A stretch of DNA of 64,000 bases from Oscillibacter sp. 1-3. GTDB taxonomy: Bacteria > Bacillota > Clostridia > Oscillospirales > Oscillospiraceae. Location of the stretch: the NCBI RefSeq assembly GCF_000403435.2, contig NZ_KE159703.1, forward strand, positions 206,535-270,534, given 5' to 3'. Shown piece after piece: positions 49,621 to 58,512 of the stretch. Below the pieces are notes generated by a model. That model was not told where the DNA came from and ran no database searches. It saw only the letters and a list, made by a program, of their open reading frames with translations. A program made the position numbers and the translations under genes. Each line of letters starts with the position of its first letter. The first letter of the stretch is position 1.

Positions 49621-49630
49621 GAGACATCAG

Positions 49631-49672
49631 CAGGCTGTGGGGAAAGTCCTTGCGGACTTTCCCCACAGCCTG
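49631..49672. terminator. First of two tandem terminator hairpins
   Basis: CAGGCTGTGGGGAAAGTCC / GGACTTTCCCCACAGCCTG, a perfect 19-bp stem with loop TTGC. Confidence 0.7.
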
Positions 49673-49708
49673 GAGCGGCCCGGCACAAAGCCGGGCCGCT
49701 CCTCTTTT
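49672..49708 (+). terminator. Second tandem terminator
   Basis: GGAGCGGCCCGGC-ACAAA-GCCGGGCCGCTCC followed by TCTTTTTT. Confidence 0.85.
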
Positions 49709-50464
49709 TTATACGGGTCCAAATACGCAAAGAGCTGTAAAGCAGGCCCCCTCGGGGCCCAGGCCCTCCACGCGGCAGGTCTCTCCCTCCCGCAGGCCCA
49801 GGAGCCGCAGCTCCTCCCCCAGGGTAGCCTCCTTGCTGTAATTGATGTAGAACTCCCGGGGAATGCGCTCCTGGAGGTCCTCCGGCAGGCAGTCCCACAC
49901 GATGTCCCCGTAGTTGGCGCTATATACGTGGCCGTTGCCGTCCAAATCGGACCAGCGGATGCGCCGGACGCCCAGTTCCTCCGTCCCCTCCCGGGGCAGG
50001 ACGATCTTCCGGGGCTCCGGGCAGTCGATCTCTTTGGGGCAGACGGTCAGGGGCTTGGCGGTGAAGGAGCCGGGGCGCAGGATCTTCCGCGTCACCGGGT
50101 CCACCAGAATCCAGTCGCTGCGGATGGAGGCGCACAGCCGCCCCTCCTGGTCCGCCATCTCGTACACACGCTGCATATGTGCCCCCTTGACGCCGTTTTC
50201 CCAGGTGGTGATGTCCAGCACCTCCCGGGCCCGAGGGCAGCGGTGGATCTTCACCGCCAGGCGGGAGAGGAGAAACGCCTCCCGCATCTCCAGCAGCCTC
50301 TCGTGGGTCAGGCCCCGGGCGTCGTAGTCGTAGCCGGCGTAGTTGGCCGCCTTGCGCAGCAGAGCGGAGACCCGGGCATTTTTGTTCCGGTCACAGTCGG
50401 CAAAGGTCAGCTCTTCCTGGCGGAAATAGCCGTTTTCCATCAGCTTGGTCTTGAAAGAATCCAC
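49709..50464 (-). CDS. Acyl-ACP thioesterase (FatA/FatB-like)
   Basis: A 251-residue double hot-dog thioesterase that releases fatty acids from acyl carrier protein. Family segments visible are FADCDRNKNARVSALLRKAA, then FLLSRLAVKIHRCPRAREVL, SDWILVDPVTRKILRP and the catalytic-region RIRWSDLDGNGHVYSANYGD. The GTG start at 50462-50464 is used because AAGGAAG lies upstream; ATG at 50440 is the alternative. Monocistronic, apart from fatty acid synthesis genes. Confidence 0.88.
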   Translation of the reverse strand: MDSFKTKLMENGYFRQEELTFADCDRNKNARVSALLRKAANYAGYDYDARGLTHERLLEMREAFLLSRLAVKIHRCPRAREVLDITTWENGVKGAHMQRVYEMADQEGRLCASIRSDWILVDPVTRKILRPGSFTAKPLTVCPKEIDCPEPRKIVLPREGTEELGVRRIRWSDLDGNGHVYSANYGDIVWDCLPEDLQERIPREFYINYSKEATLGEELRLLGLREGETCRVEGLGPEGACFTALCVFGPV

Positions 50465-50676
50465 GGTGGTTCAGACTTCCTTTTCTCGTTTGTTGATAGG
50501 TGCATCATACCACAAATTCCGCAATTTTACAACCGGGCCCTGGAAATGGAAGCGCCCAGCCGCACATTTCATCATCCGCGATTTTAATTTTGCGGCTGCG
50601 GCTTTGCAGGGACAGAGCCCGGCCTATGCATAAAATCTGCGATGAGGACACTCCCCACTGGAAATTTGTTCCGCCC

Positions 50677-51468
50677 TCACGCGCCCAGCTCCGACAGAAG
50701 CTCTTCCAGTACGGTGAGCACGTCGGCGCACTGCCGGGGGAAGCGCTCCCGAAGAGCGGGGGCGGCGGAGGCCATCAGCCAGGGGATGCCGGCGGCCTCC
50801 AGCATGGGCACATCGTTCCAGTTGTCACCGAAGGCCATGGCCTCCGCCGCCTCCACGCCCAGGGAACGGCACAACCCCCGCAGGCCCGTGCCCTTGTCCG
50901 AGAGGGTGAAGTCCAGCCAGATGGGCCCTGCCTCCGCCATGTGGAACCGCTCTCCCCATCGCCGGCCCAGGGCCTCCGCGGCGGCGGCGGGACTGGGACA
51001 GCAGGCGGAGACCTTGATAATGTCCTCCCGGATGTCCTCCGCCCACTCCACCGGCTGGACCAGATTGCCGGTCCAGCTCCGGAAGTCCCGGACCAGCTGC
51101 TCCGGCCAGCGGGGAAGGTAGGAGATGTTCTGGCCGGAGACCAGGGCGTGGGACTCCGGCAGGGCCATGATGTCCCGGGTCAGGTCCAGGGCCTCCTGCC
51201 GGGGCATGGGGGTTTTGGAGAGGACGGGGGCCGTCTCCTCTGTGCCGGGACCGAAGACCACGGCGCCGTTCTCACAGAGGAAGCAGACCTCGTCCGCCGC
51301 CGGGGCGAACAGCTGGCGCAGGGAGTGGTACTGCCGCCCGGAGGCGGGACAGAACAGCACTCCGGCGGAGCGCAGGCGGCGGATCAGGCCGAACAGGGCG
51401 GAAGGCAGGGCTGTCTCCCCGTAGGAGAGCAGGGTGCCGTCGATGTCGCTGGCGATGAGCTTGACCAT
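50677..51468 (-). CDS. Cof-type HAD-IIB hydrolase
   Basis: A 263-residue sugar-phosphatase-like HAD protein. Motif I is IASDIDGTLLSYGE, motif II CPASGRQYHSL, and motif IV AMAFGDNWNDVPMLEAAG, with a C2-type cap between. AGAGG precedes ATG 51466-51468. The Cof/YidA branch dephosphorylates sugar phosphates, FMN or PLP-type metabolites; the specific substrate cannot be told from the sequence. Confidence 0.88.
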   Translation of the reverse strand: MVKLIASDIDGTLLSYGETALPSALFGLIRRLRSAGVLFCPASGRQYHSLRQLFAPAADEVCFLCENGAVVFGPGTEETAPVLSKTPMPRQEALDLTRDIMALPESHALVSGQNISYLPRWPEQLVRDFRSWTGNLVQPVEWAEDIREDIIKVSACCPSPAAAAEALGRRWGERFHMAEAGPIWLDFTLSDKGTGLRGLCRSLGVEAAEAMAFGDNWNDVPMLEAAGIPWLMASAAPALRERFPRQCADVLTVLEELLSELGA

Positions 51469-51687
51469 GGAGCAAGACCTCTTTTCCAATATTACCGCAT
51501 TTAACCATACCACAAACTCCGCTCTGTTTCCACTGTGCAATTGACAGAAATTTTTCCGGTTTTGTGCACTTTTTTCAAGATTCGTGCCGTCAAACGCCGG
51601 AGATCCGCCCCGCCGTCAAAATATACGGGCGGGCGGTTCTCCATTGCGGATCACCGCCCGATAGATGTAAATTGACGCCGCGGATTT

Positions 51688-52119
51688 TCAAACAAGACCC
51701 AATCCTGTTTTTGCGAGATATTCCAAAACATCGGAAAAATCCGTATCTTGTACGGTGTGATTCTCGTGGTCACAAAAAACGATTTCCTCTTTGCACCTGC
51801 CGCCTTCCATGCGGAAAGCATAATAGTCCCCGCATCCGTTGTCCGCCATGAAAAGCAGATCTTTTCTGATGGCTGGGTTGTGATTGAGAATAAAAAAACA
51901 GCTGTTTTTGTCTAAAGAATAGATATTTGCGTACCCAAAATAGCCGCCGCCAAAATGCAAGAGAAACTGTATGTATTTTTCCGGTAAGACAATTTGATAT
52001 TGTCTTTGGAAAGCCACCGCTTCTTCCGCCGTTGGAATCCGGTCATGCTCCAATTCAAAAAGCAAAGGATTTTTTGCTTTTGCCGTTTGAACGGTTTTCT
52101 CAAATGCCTCAAAATCAAT
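51688..52119 (-). CDS. SUKH (SMI1/KNR4)-like protein with uncertain or frameshifted 5' end
   Basis: An AT-rich gene whose body reads LPEKYIQFLLHFGGGYFGYA, then NIYSLDKNSCFFILNHNPAI and GDYYAFRMEGGRCKEEIVFC, a clear SUKH/SMI1 pattern. Homologous-looking sequence (IDFEAFEKTVQTAKAKNPLL) continues upstream of the only TTG (52063-52065) to ATT 52117-52119. There an ATG with a GGAG site (52127-52129) is in another frame and meets TGA after four codons. A one-base indel near 52117-52126, or an ATT start, would explain this. Confidence 0.6.
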   Translation of the reverse strand: MDFEAFEKTVQTAKAKNPLLFELEHDRIPTAEEAVAFQRQYQIVLPEKYIQFLLHFGGGYFGYANIYSLDKNSCFFILNHNPAIRKDLLFMADNGCGDYYAFRMEGGRCKEEIVFCDHENHTVQDTDFSDVLEYLAKTGLGLV

Positions 52120-52284
52120 AGCGGTCCATCACTCCAATTCCAATTTGCCGGGCTGACTATAGCATAGGCGCGAATCCTGTTCAACTCGTTTCCCTGAAAT
52201 CGGCGGAACTTTGGCCGGCGGCATCCAACGGAACAGGGACAAAACCAAAATCTCGGCCGGACACGTCCCCTCCTGCTTTTCCGC

Positions 52285-52313
52285 TTGCGCCCCACGGGAA
52301 TCAATAGTATAAT
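52285..52313 (+). promoter_or_regulatory. Promoter of the GTPase-NYN fusion gene
   Basis: TTGCGC, 17-base spacer, TATAAT, 40 bases before the ATG. Confidence 0.6.
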
Positions 52314-52353
52314 AAACCGATTATACCTGATTTTACAGAAGAGGAGGGCCGGT

Positions 52354-55020
52354 ATGAGAAAGCTGACGGCGGGAATCCTGGCCCATGTGGACGCGGGCAA
52401 GACCACGCTGTCCGAGGCCCTGCTCTACCGGGGCGGCTCCATCCGGAAGCTGGGAAGAGTGGACCACGGGGACGCCTTTTTGGACACGGACGCCATGGAG
52501 CGTCAGCGGGGAATCACCATCTTCTCCAAGCAGGCGGTGCTGCCGCTGGAGACCGTGGAGGTCACCTTGCTGGACACCCCGGGCCACGTGGACTTCTCCG
52601 CCGAGGCGGAGCGGGTGCTGCGGGTGCTGGACTGCGCCGTTCTGGTCGTCAGCGGCGCCGACGGCGTGCAGGCCCACACCCGGACCCTCTGGCGGCTGCT
52701 GGAGCGGTACGGGGTTCCGGTGTTTTTGTTTGTCAACAAGATGGACCTGGCCGGGGCGGACCGGGCGGCCCTTCTGGCGGACCTGAAGGGGAAGCTGGAC
52801 AGCGGCTGTACGGACTTCTCCCTGCCGCCGGAGGATTTGGCGGAGGAGGCCGCCGTCTGTGACGAGGCCGTTCTGGAGCGCTATCTGGAGACCGGAGCGG
52901 TGCCGGAGGCGGAGCTGACGCGGCTGATCCGGGAGCGGAAGCTGTTCCCCTGTCTCTTCGGCTCCGCCTTGAAGCTGGAGGGCGTGGACGAATTTCTGGC
53001 GGCGCTGGAGCGGTACGCCCCGTTGCCGGACTACCCGCCGGAATTCGGCGCCCGGGTATTCAAAATCGCCCGGGACAGCCAGGGGACCCGGCTGACCTAC
53101 CTCAAGGTCACTGGCGGAACGCTGCGGGTGAAGGACCTCCTCACCAACCGCCGCCCCGGCATGGCGGAGGAGCGGATCTGGTCGGAGAAGGCGGACCAGA
53201 TCCGGATCTACTCCGGCGCCAAGTTCCGTTCCGTGGAGGAGGCCCCGGCGGGCGCCGTGGCGGCGGTCACGGGACTGAGCCGCACCCGCCCCGGGGACGG
53301 CCTGGGCTTTGAGGACGCCTGGGCCGGGCCGGTGCTGGAGCCGGTGCTGGCCTACCGTGTGATTTTGGAGGACGGCACGGACCCCCACACGGCTCTGGGG
53401 AGGCTGCGGCAGCTGGAGGAGGAGGACCCTCAGCTCCACATCGTCTGGAGTGACGGCGAGATCCGGGTCCAGCTGATGGGCGAGGTGCAGCTGGAGGTCC
53501 TCCAGCGCCTGGTGCGGGAGCGGTTTGGCATGGAGGTCTCCTTCGGCAGCGGGTCCATCCGCTATCGGGAGACCATCGCCGCCCCGGCGGTGGGCATCGG
53601 CCACTTTGAGCCCCTGCGGCACTACGCCGAGGTCCACCTGCTGCTGGAGCCCGGAGCCCCGGGCAGCGGGCTTGTGTTCGCCTCCGCCTGCCCCACGGAC
53701 GTGCTGGACCTGAACTGGCAGAGGCTGATTCTGACGCATCTTGCGGAAAAGGAGCACCTGGGCGTGCTCACCGGGTCTCCCATCACGGACATGAAGATCA
53801 CCCTCCTCACCGGCCGGGCCCATGAGAAGCACACCGAGGGCGGGGACTTCCGCCAGGCCACCTACCGGGCGGTGCGCCAGGGCCTGATGCAGGCGGAGAG
53901 CGTGCTGCTGGAGCCCTGGTACGACTTCCGCCTGGAGCTGCCCAGCTCCCAGGCGGGCCGGGCCATCAGCGACATCCAGCGGATGAACGGCGAGACCGCC
54001 CCGCCGGAGACGGCGGGGGAGGAGACCGTCCTCACCGGGTCCGCCCCCGTTGCGGCCATGGGGGATTACGCCAGAGAGGCGGCGGCCTACACACGGGGGC
54101 TGGGGAGGCTGTCCTGCTTTCCCGGGGGATACCGCCCCTGCGGAGAGGCAGAGGCGGTGATCGCGTCCGCCGGCTACGATCCGGAGCGGGACGTGGAGAA
54201 CACGCCGGACTCCGTATTCTGCGCCCACGGCGGCGGGTACGCGGTGCCCTGGCATGAGGTGCCCGCCTGCGCCCACCTGGACAGCGGCGTCCGGCTTGAT
54301 CCGCCAAAGGAGCGGACGGAGGAGGTCCAGCGCGCCCGGCAGAGCATGGACTATGCCGGAACCATCGAGCAGGACAAGGAGCTCCAGGCCATCTTCGAAC
54401 GGACCTACGGTCCGGTGAAGCGCAGGGCCTTCCTCCCGCCCAAGGAGTCCCGGCGAACTCCCGCGGCGGAGCAGGCGGAGCGGCGGACCGTGCCCGAGCG
54501 GGACAGCGGGCCGGAGTACCTGCTGGTGGACGGCTACAATATCATCTTCGCCTGGGACGAGCTGAAGGACCTCGCCCGGGACAACCTGGACGCCGCCCGG
54601 AAGCACCTGTGCGACCTGCTGTGCAACTACCAGGGCTATCAGAAGTGCCGGGTTATCGCGGTGTTTGACGCCTACAAGGTCAAAGGCGGCCTGGGCTCTG
54701 TGGAGAAGTACCACAACATCCACGTGGTATATACTAAAGAGGCGGAGACGGCGGACGCCTATATTGAGCGGGCTACCTACGAGATCGGGCGGAAGCACCG
54801 GGTAAAGGTGGCCACCTCCGACGGGCCGGAGCAGCTGATTATCCTGGGTCACGGGGCCCTGCGGCTGTCCGCCTCCAGCTTCCGCGAGGAGATGGAACGG
54901 GTCCAGGGGCAGATTGCCGCCGCCCTGGGCCGCAACAACCAAAAGATCAGGACCGGCGCGGTGCGCTCCGCCATGGAGCGGGCCCAAAACGCCGGAAAAA
55001 AGGAGGAGCCGCCATGCTGA
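52354..55020 (+). CDS. TetM/EF-G-like ribosomal GTPase fused to a YacP/Rae1-type NYN endonuclease
   Basis: An 888-residue fusion. Residues 1-about 640 follow the TetM/EF-G plan: P-loop AHVDAGKTT (10-18), DTPGHVDF from Asp74, NKMD (128-131), a beta-barrel domain and domains III-V, including GEVQLEVLQRL and LLEPWYDF. The domain IV loop that displaces tetracycline in TetM (SPVSTPADFR) is here HEKHTEGGDFR (490-500). After a charged linker, residues about 720-860 match YacP/Rae1: VDGYN with Asp726, FDAY with Asp772, TKEAETAD (794-801) and ATSDGPEQ (820-827). Rae1 cuts mRNA in the ribosomal A site. A GTPase-delivered ribosome-targeted nuclease is inferred. GAGGAGGG precedes ATG 52354. lspA overlaps its end. 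Confidence 0.88.
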   Translation: MRKLTAGILAHVDAGKTTLSEALLYRGGSIRKLGRVDHGDAFLDTDAMERQRGITIFSKQAVLPLETVEVTLLDTPGHVDFSAEAERVLRVLDCAVLVVSGADGVQAHTRTLWRLLERYGVPVFLFVNKMDLAGADRAALLADLKGKLDSGCTDFSLPPEDLAEEAAVCDEAVLERYLETGAVPEAELTRLIRERKLFPCLFGSALKLEGVDEFLAALERYAPLPDYPPEFGARVFKIARDSQGTRLTYLKVTGGTLRVKDLLTNRRPGMAEERIWSEKADQIRIYSGAKFRSVEEAPAGAVAAVTGLSRTRPGDGLGFEDAWAGPVLEPVLAYRVILEDGTDPHTALGRLRQLEEEDPQLHIVWSDGEIRVQLMGEVQLEVLQRLVRERFGMEVSFGSGSIRYRETIAAPAVGIGHFEPLRHYAEVHLLLEPGAPGSGLVFASACPTDVLDLNWQRLILTHLAEKEHLGVLTGSPITDMKITLLTGRAHEKHTEGGDFRQATYRAVRQGLMQAESVLLEPWYDFRLELPSSQAGRAISDIQRMNGETAPPETAGEETVLTGSAPVAAMGDYAREAAAYTRGLGRLSCFPGGYRPCGEAEAVIASAGYDPERDVENTPDSVFCAHGGGYAVPWHEVPACAHLDSGVRLDPPKERTEEVQRARQSMDYAGTIEQDKELQAIFERTYGPVKRRAFLPPKESRRTPAAEQAERRTVPERDSGPEYLLVDGYNIIFAWDELKDLARDNLDAARKHLCDLLCNYQGYQKCRVIAVFDAYKVKGGLGSVEKYHNIHVVYTKEAETADAYIERATYEIGRKHRVKVATSDGPEQLIILGHGALRLSASSFREEMERVQGQIAAALGRNNQKIRTGAVRSAMERAQNAGKKEEPPC

Positions 55021-55433
55021 CCACCATCTGGATCGCCGCCGCCGTGCTGTTTGCCTGTACGGCGGCCCGGCGGGCTCTCTGCCGCCCCGGCCGCCGGGAG
55101 ACTGTCCACTGGGGCGGGCGGGTCCGCCTGACGGCTTTGTGGAACGGCGGCGGGGCCTTCGGCCTGCCCGTCGGGCGCGGCACGCTGGCGGCCCTTTCCG
55201 CGCTGGCGCTGGCGGCGGTGCTCCGCTGCCGGAAGCGGGCCCCCGCGGCGGCGGGTCTGATTCTGGGCGGCGGGCTCAGCAACCTGTGGGAGCGGCTGCG
55301 GCATGGCCGGGTGTACGACTACCTCCGATTCCCCAAGGCCCCGGGACCTCTGGGGCGGTATGTCTACAATCTGGCGGATCTGGTCCTTTTCCTGGGAGCG
55401 GCGGGGCTGCTGCTGGGCCGCCGCCGCCGGTAG
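55014..55433 (+). CDS. lspA: Signal peptidase II-like protein
   Basis: A 139-residue membrane protein of the lipoprotein signal peptidase family. The two catalytic aspartates are visible in RVYDYLRF and NLADLVLF. The conserved GGxxGNxxDR motif reads GGGLSNLWER, so both the G-N and D-R pairs are altered (S-N, E-R). Homologues are about 150-165 residues, so it is slightly short. It overlaps the fusion gene by seven bases. It may be a divergent paralogue; several lipoproteins in this window need such an enzyme. Confidence 0.75.
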   Translation: MLTTIWIAAAVLFACTAARRALCRPGRRETVHWGGRVRLTALWNGGGAFGLPVGRGTLAALSALALAAVLRCRKRAPAAAGLILGGGLSNLWERLRHGRVYDYLRFPKAPGPLGRYVYNLADLVLFLGAAGLLLGRRRR

Positions 55434-55677
55434 GCAGGCCCGCTCCGTCCGGCAGCAGGTATGCCGGGAGCATCCCGGGCGGTGGATTTTTTCGTGATTA
55501 CGAGGTTGACATAATGGTGTGGAAAACTCTGTGGAAAATGTGCAAAACCCAATGGCGGCAGGCATTTTGCCGGGTGACAGGCCTGTTATGAAAAGATTTG
55601 CGTAAGAACATTTTCTCGAAAAAAGAAAATCTTTTCCGGGAAAGGGCGGGAAAAGCAGACTCCGGCTGCGGGAATAC

Positions 55678-55706
55678 TTGAACCCGCGGAAAAACTGTGA
55701 TATAAT
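55678..55706 (+). promoter_or_regulatory. Promoter of the parE-like gene
   Basis: TTGAAC, 17-base spacer, TATAAT, followed by about 140 bases of leader. Confidence 0.75.
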
Positions 55707-55820
55707 AACCAGAAATGGCGGTTCTGCCGGATTTCGACCCTTTTTTCGCCTCCGGCGGGGCGGCTCGCGAGACGGCTTTTGACGGGCGCGGGGACTGCTG
55801 TTCCAGATACTGGTATTTTC

Positions 55821-55842
55821 AGGGCGGACAACGCCCTTTTTT
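55821..55842 (+). terminator. Possible attenuator just before parE-like start
   Basis: AGGGCG-GACAA-CGCCCT with six T residues, ending one base before the GGAGGG ribosome site. The stem is short, so termination may be partial or conditional. Confidence 0.45.
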
Positions 55843-55851
55843 GGAGGGCCT

Positions 55852-57843
55852 ATGGCATCGAAAAAACAGGATTACGGCAATGAGAGTATTTCGTCCCTCA
55901 AGGGCGCGGACCGGGTTCGGAAGCGGCCCGGCGTCATTTTCGGCTCCGACGGCCTGGACGGCTGCGAGCACGCGGTATTTGAGATTTTGTCCAACTCCAT
56001 CGACGAGGCCCGGGAGGGCCACGGTACGTCTATCACCGTCACCCGGTACGCTGACCACAGCGTGGAGGTGGAGGACGCCGGCCGGGGCTGCCCGGTGGAC
56101 TGGAACGAGAAGGAGCAGCGGTACAACTGGGAGCTGGTGTTCTGCGAGCTGTACGCCGGCGGCAAGTACGACAACGAGGGCGGGGACAACTACGAGTTCT
56201 CCCTGGGGCTCAACGGCCTGGGCTCCTGCGCCACCCAGTACGCCTCGAAGTACATGGACGTCACCGTCTGGCGGGACGGCTTTGAGTACAGCCTCCACTT
56301 TGAGCGGGGCGAGATTGTGGGGGAGCTGGGGAAAAAGCCCCTGCCCAAAAATCAGAGCAAAAAGACCGGCACCCGCACCCGCTGGCTGCCGGACCTGGAC
56401 GTGTTCACGGACATCGCCATTCCGGCGGAGTACTTTGCCGGCGTGATGAAGCGCCAGGCGGTGGTGAACGCCGGCATCCGCTTCCTCTTCCGGGACGAGA
56501 CGGCGGAGGGCTTTGATGAGACGGAGTTCCTGTATGAAAACGGCATCTCCGACTATGTGGCGGAGCTGGCCGGGGAGGGGGCCCTGACGGCCCCCGTCTT
56601 CTGGCAGGCGGAGAAGCGGGGCCGGGACCGGGCGGACAAGCCGGAGTACAAGGTGAAGCTCAGCACGGCTGTCTGCTTTTCCAACAAGGTCAACGTGGTG
56701 GAGCACTACCACAACTCCAGCTGGCTGGAGCACGGCGGCAGCCCCGAGAAGGCCAGCAAATCCGCCTTCGTCTCCGCCGTGGACAAGTACCTGCGGGACC
56801 AGGGGAAGTACCAGAAGAACGAGAGCAGGATCACCTGGGCGGACGTGGAGGACTGCCTGGTGCTGGTCTCCAACAACTTCTCCACCCAGACCAGCTACGA
56901 AAACCAGACGAAAAAGGCCATCACCAACAAGTTCGTCCAGGAGGCCATGACGGAGTTCCTGCGGTCCAACCTGGAGATCTATTTCATCGAAAACCCCTTT
57001 GACGCAGAGAAGATCGCAGGACAGGTGCTCCTGAACAAGCGCAGCCGGGAGAAGGCCGAGGAGGCCCGGCTGAACATCAAGAAGAAGCTCTCCGGTTCCA
57101 TCGACATCGCCAACCGGGTGCAGAAGTTCGTGGACTGCCGCACCAAGGACGTGGAGCGCCGGGAGATCTACATTGTGGAGGGTGACAGCGCATTGGGCAG
57201 CGTGAAGCAGGCCCGGGACTCGGAGTACCAAGGTATCATGCCCATCCGGGGCAAAATCCTGAACTGCCTCAAGGCGGACTATGCCCGCATCTTCAAAAGC
57301 GAGATCATCACGGACCTCATCAAGGTCTTGGGATGCGGCGTGGAGGTGCAGAACAAGCACGTGAAGGACGTGTCCTCCTTCGACCTCAATAACCTGCGCT
57401 GGAGCAAGGTGGTGATCTGCACCGACGGCGACGTGGACGGCTTCCAGATCCGCACGCTGGTGCTGACCATGCTCTACCGCCTGACGCCCACGCTGATCCG
57501 GGAGGGGTACGTGTATATCGCGGAGACGCCTCTCTTTGAGATCAACTGCGGGGAGAAGACCTGGTTTGCCTACTCCGACAAGGAGAAGAGCGACATCGTC
57601 AAGGAGCTGGAGGGGAAGAAATACAAGATCGACCGCTCCAAGGGCCTGGGTGAGAACGAGCCGGATATGATGTGGCTGACCACCATGAACCCGGAGACCC
57701 GGCGGCTGATCCGGGTGATGCCGGAGGACGTGGAGCGGACGGCGGCGGTGTTCGACCTGCTGCTGGGGGACAATCTCCAGGGCCGGAAGGACCACATCGC
57801 GGAGAACGGGTATAAGTATCTGGAGATGGCGGACATCTCGTAA
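55852..57843 (+). CDS. Topoisomerase IV/gyrase B-like subunit (divergent clostridial type)
   Basis: A 663-residue ATPase subunit of a type IIA topoisomerase. GHKL features are EILSNSIDEAREG, VEDAGRGCPVDW and GLNGLGSCATQYAS. The transducer and TOPRIM domains follow, with VEGDSALG (Glu443) and TDGDVDG (524-530), where gyrase and ParE have TDADVDG. The C terminus has KGLGENEPDMMW. Compared with canonical enzymes the motifs are consistently shifted but catalytic acids are kept. Its partner is encoded at 59.1 kb, after an inserted segment. Partition between decatenation and supercoiling is not deducible. Confidence 0.88.
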   Translation: MASKKQDYGNESISSLKGADRVRKRPGVIFGSDGLDGCEHAVFEILSNSIDEAREGHGTSITVTRYADHSVEVEDAGRGCPVDWNEKEQRYNWELVFCELYAGGKYDNEGGDNYEFSLGLNGLGSCATQYASKYMDVTVWRDGFEYSLHFERGEIVGELGKKPLPKNQSKKTGTRTRWLPDLDVFTDIAIPAEYFAGVMKRQAVVNAGIRFLFRDETAEGFDETEFLYENGISDYVAELAGEGALTAPVFWQAEKRGRDRADKPEYKVKLSTAVCFSNKVNVVEHYHNSSWLEHGGSPEKASKSAFVSAVDKYLRDQGKYQKNESRITWADVEDCLVLVSNNFSTQTSYENQTKKAITNKFVQEAMTEFLRSNLEIYFIENPFDAEKIAGQVLLNKRSREKAEEARLNIKKKLSGSIDIANRVQKFVDCRTKDVERREIYIVEGDSALGSVKQARDSEYQGIMPIRGKILNCLKADYARIFKSEIITDLIKVLGCGVEVQNKHVKDVSSFDLNNLRWSKVVICTDGDVDGFQIRTLVLTMLYRLTPTLIREGYVYIAETPLFEINCGEKTWFAYSDKEKSDIVKELEGKKYKIDRSKGLGENEPDMMWLTTMNPETRRLIRVMPEDVERTAAVFDLLLGDNLQGRKDHIAENGYKYLEMADIS

Positions 57844-58072
57844 GGGAGGATGGGGCCGCATGGGGGGTTTCGCCTTTGCGGTGGGTCTTCCGTGTGGGAT
57901 CGCGCTTTTGAGCCGGGTGACAGAGATGATTTGAGGAAGCGGATATTTCATGAGAGATCTGCCGGGAAGAAAACCGATGCGCCTGCGCGGATATGATTGC
58001 GGCAAACCGGGGCATTATTTTGTAACGGTCTGCACAGCTGTGCGGGGCCAGGATATTTTGTCGGCCGTCCAT

Positions 58073-58097
58073 GTAGGGGCGGGCTCTGTCCCGCCCC
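58073..58097 (-). repeat. REP palindrome inside the transposase gene (copy 1)
   Basis: GTA then GGGGCGGG-CTCTGT-CCCGCCCC. It is the reverse complement of copy 2 apart from one G. It coincides with the frame change in the transposase. Confidence 0.8.
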
Positions 58098-58283
58098 GCC
58101 TTCCGGACCTGCCTGCTGTTCTCCTGTTACTGTTTTGACACCCATCGGCCAGGTGGTGGAGGAATCAATTCTCGGGATTTTGCAGCGGTATACCGGGGTG
58201 GAAATTGATACCTATTGTATTATGCCGGACCATGTGCATTTGCTTTTGGCCATGACGGCAGATGTGGATGGGACCAGTGAGAC

Positions 58284-58310
58284 GGGGCGGGACAGAGCCC
58301 GCCCCCTACA
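58284..58310 (+). repeat. REP palindrome inside the transposase gene (copy 2)
   Basis: GGGGCGGG-ACAGAG-CCCGCCCC followed by CTACA, the same form as the palindromes at 27.06 and 27.36 kb. Confidence 0.8.
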
Positions 58311-58512
58311 AAATATCATTGGTGCCATGAAGTCATATACGGACCGGCAATATCGGATTTTGAGAAGGCCCTCTGAGAAAAAATTGTGGCAAATCGGTTA
58401 CTATGACCACATCATCCGAAATGACGAAGATCTGCAGATCACCCGCCAATACATCCAGAACAACCCCCTGAAATGGATTTGGACCAAGTCCCATAGCGGG
58501 GAAGCGCGCGGC

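Noticed and set aside
52354..54270. Tetracycline-resistance gene tet(M)
   Set aside because: The domain IV resistance loop is different and a nuclease domain is fused at the C terminus.
52333..54987. Very long open frame antisense to the GTPase-NYN gene
   Set aside because: It is a by-product of GC-rich codon use on the other strand: no ribosome site and no recognisable domain, while the plus strand shows clear conserved motifs.
55819..58005. Long minus-strand open frame across the parE-like gene
   Set aside because: Fully overlaps a gene with GHKL and TOPRIM motifs; its translation is low-complexity His/Leu/Val-rich sequence.
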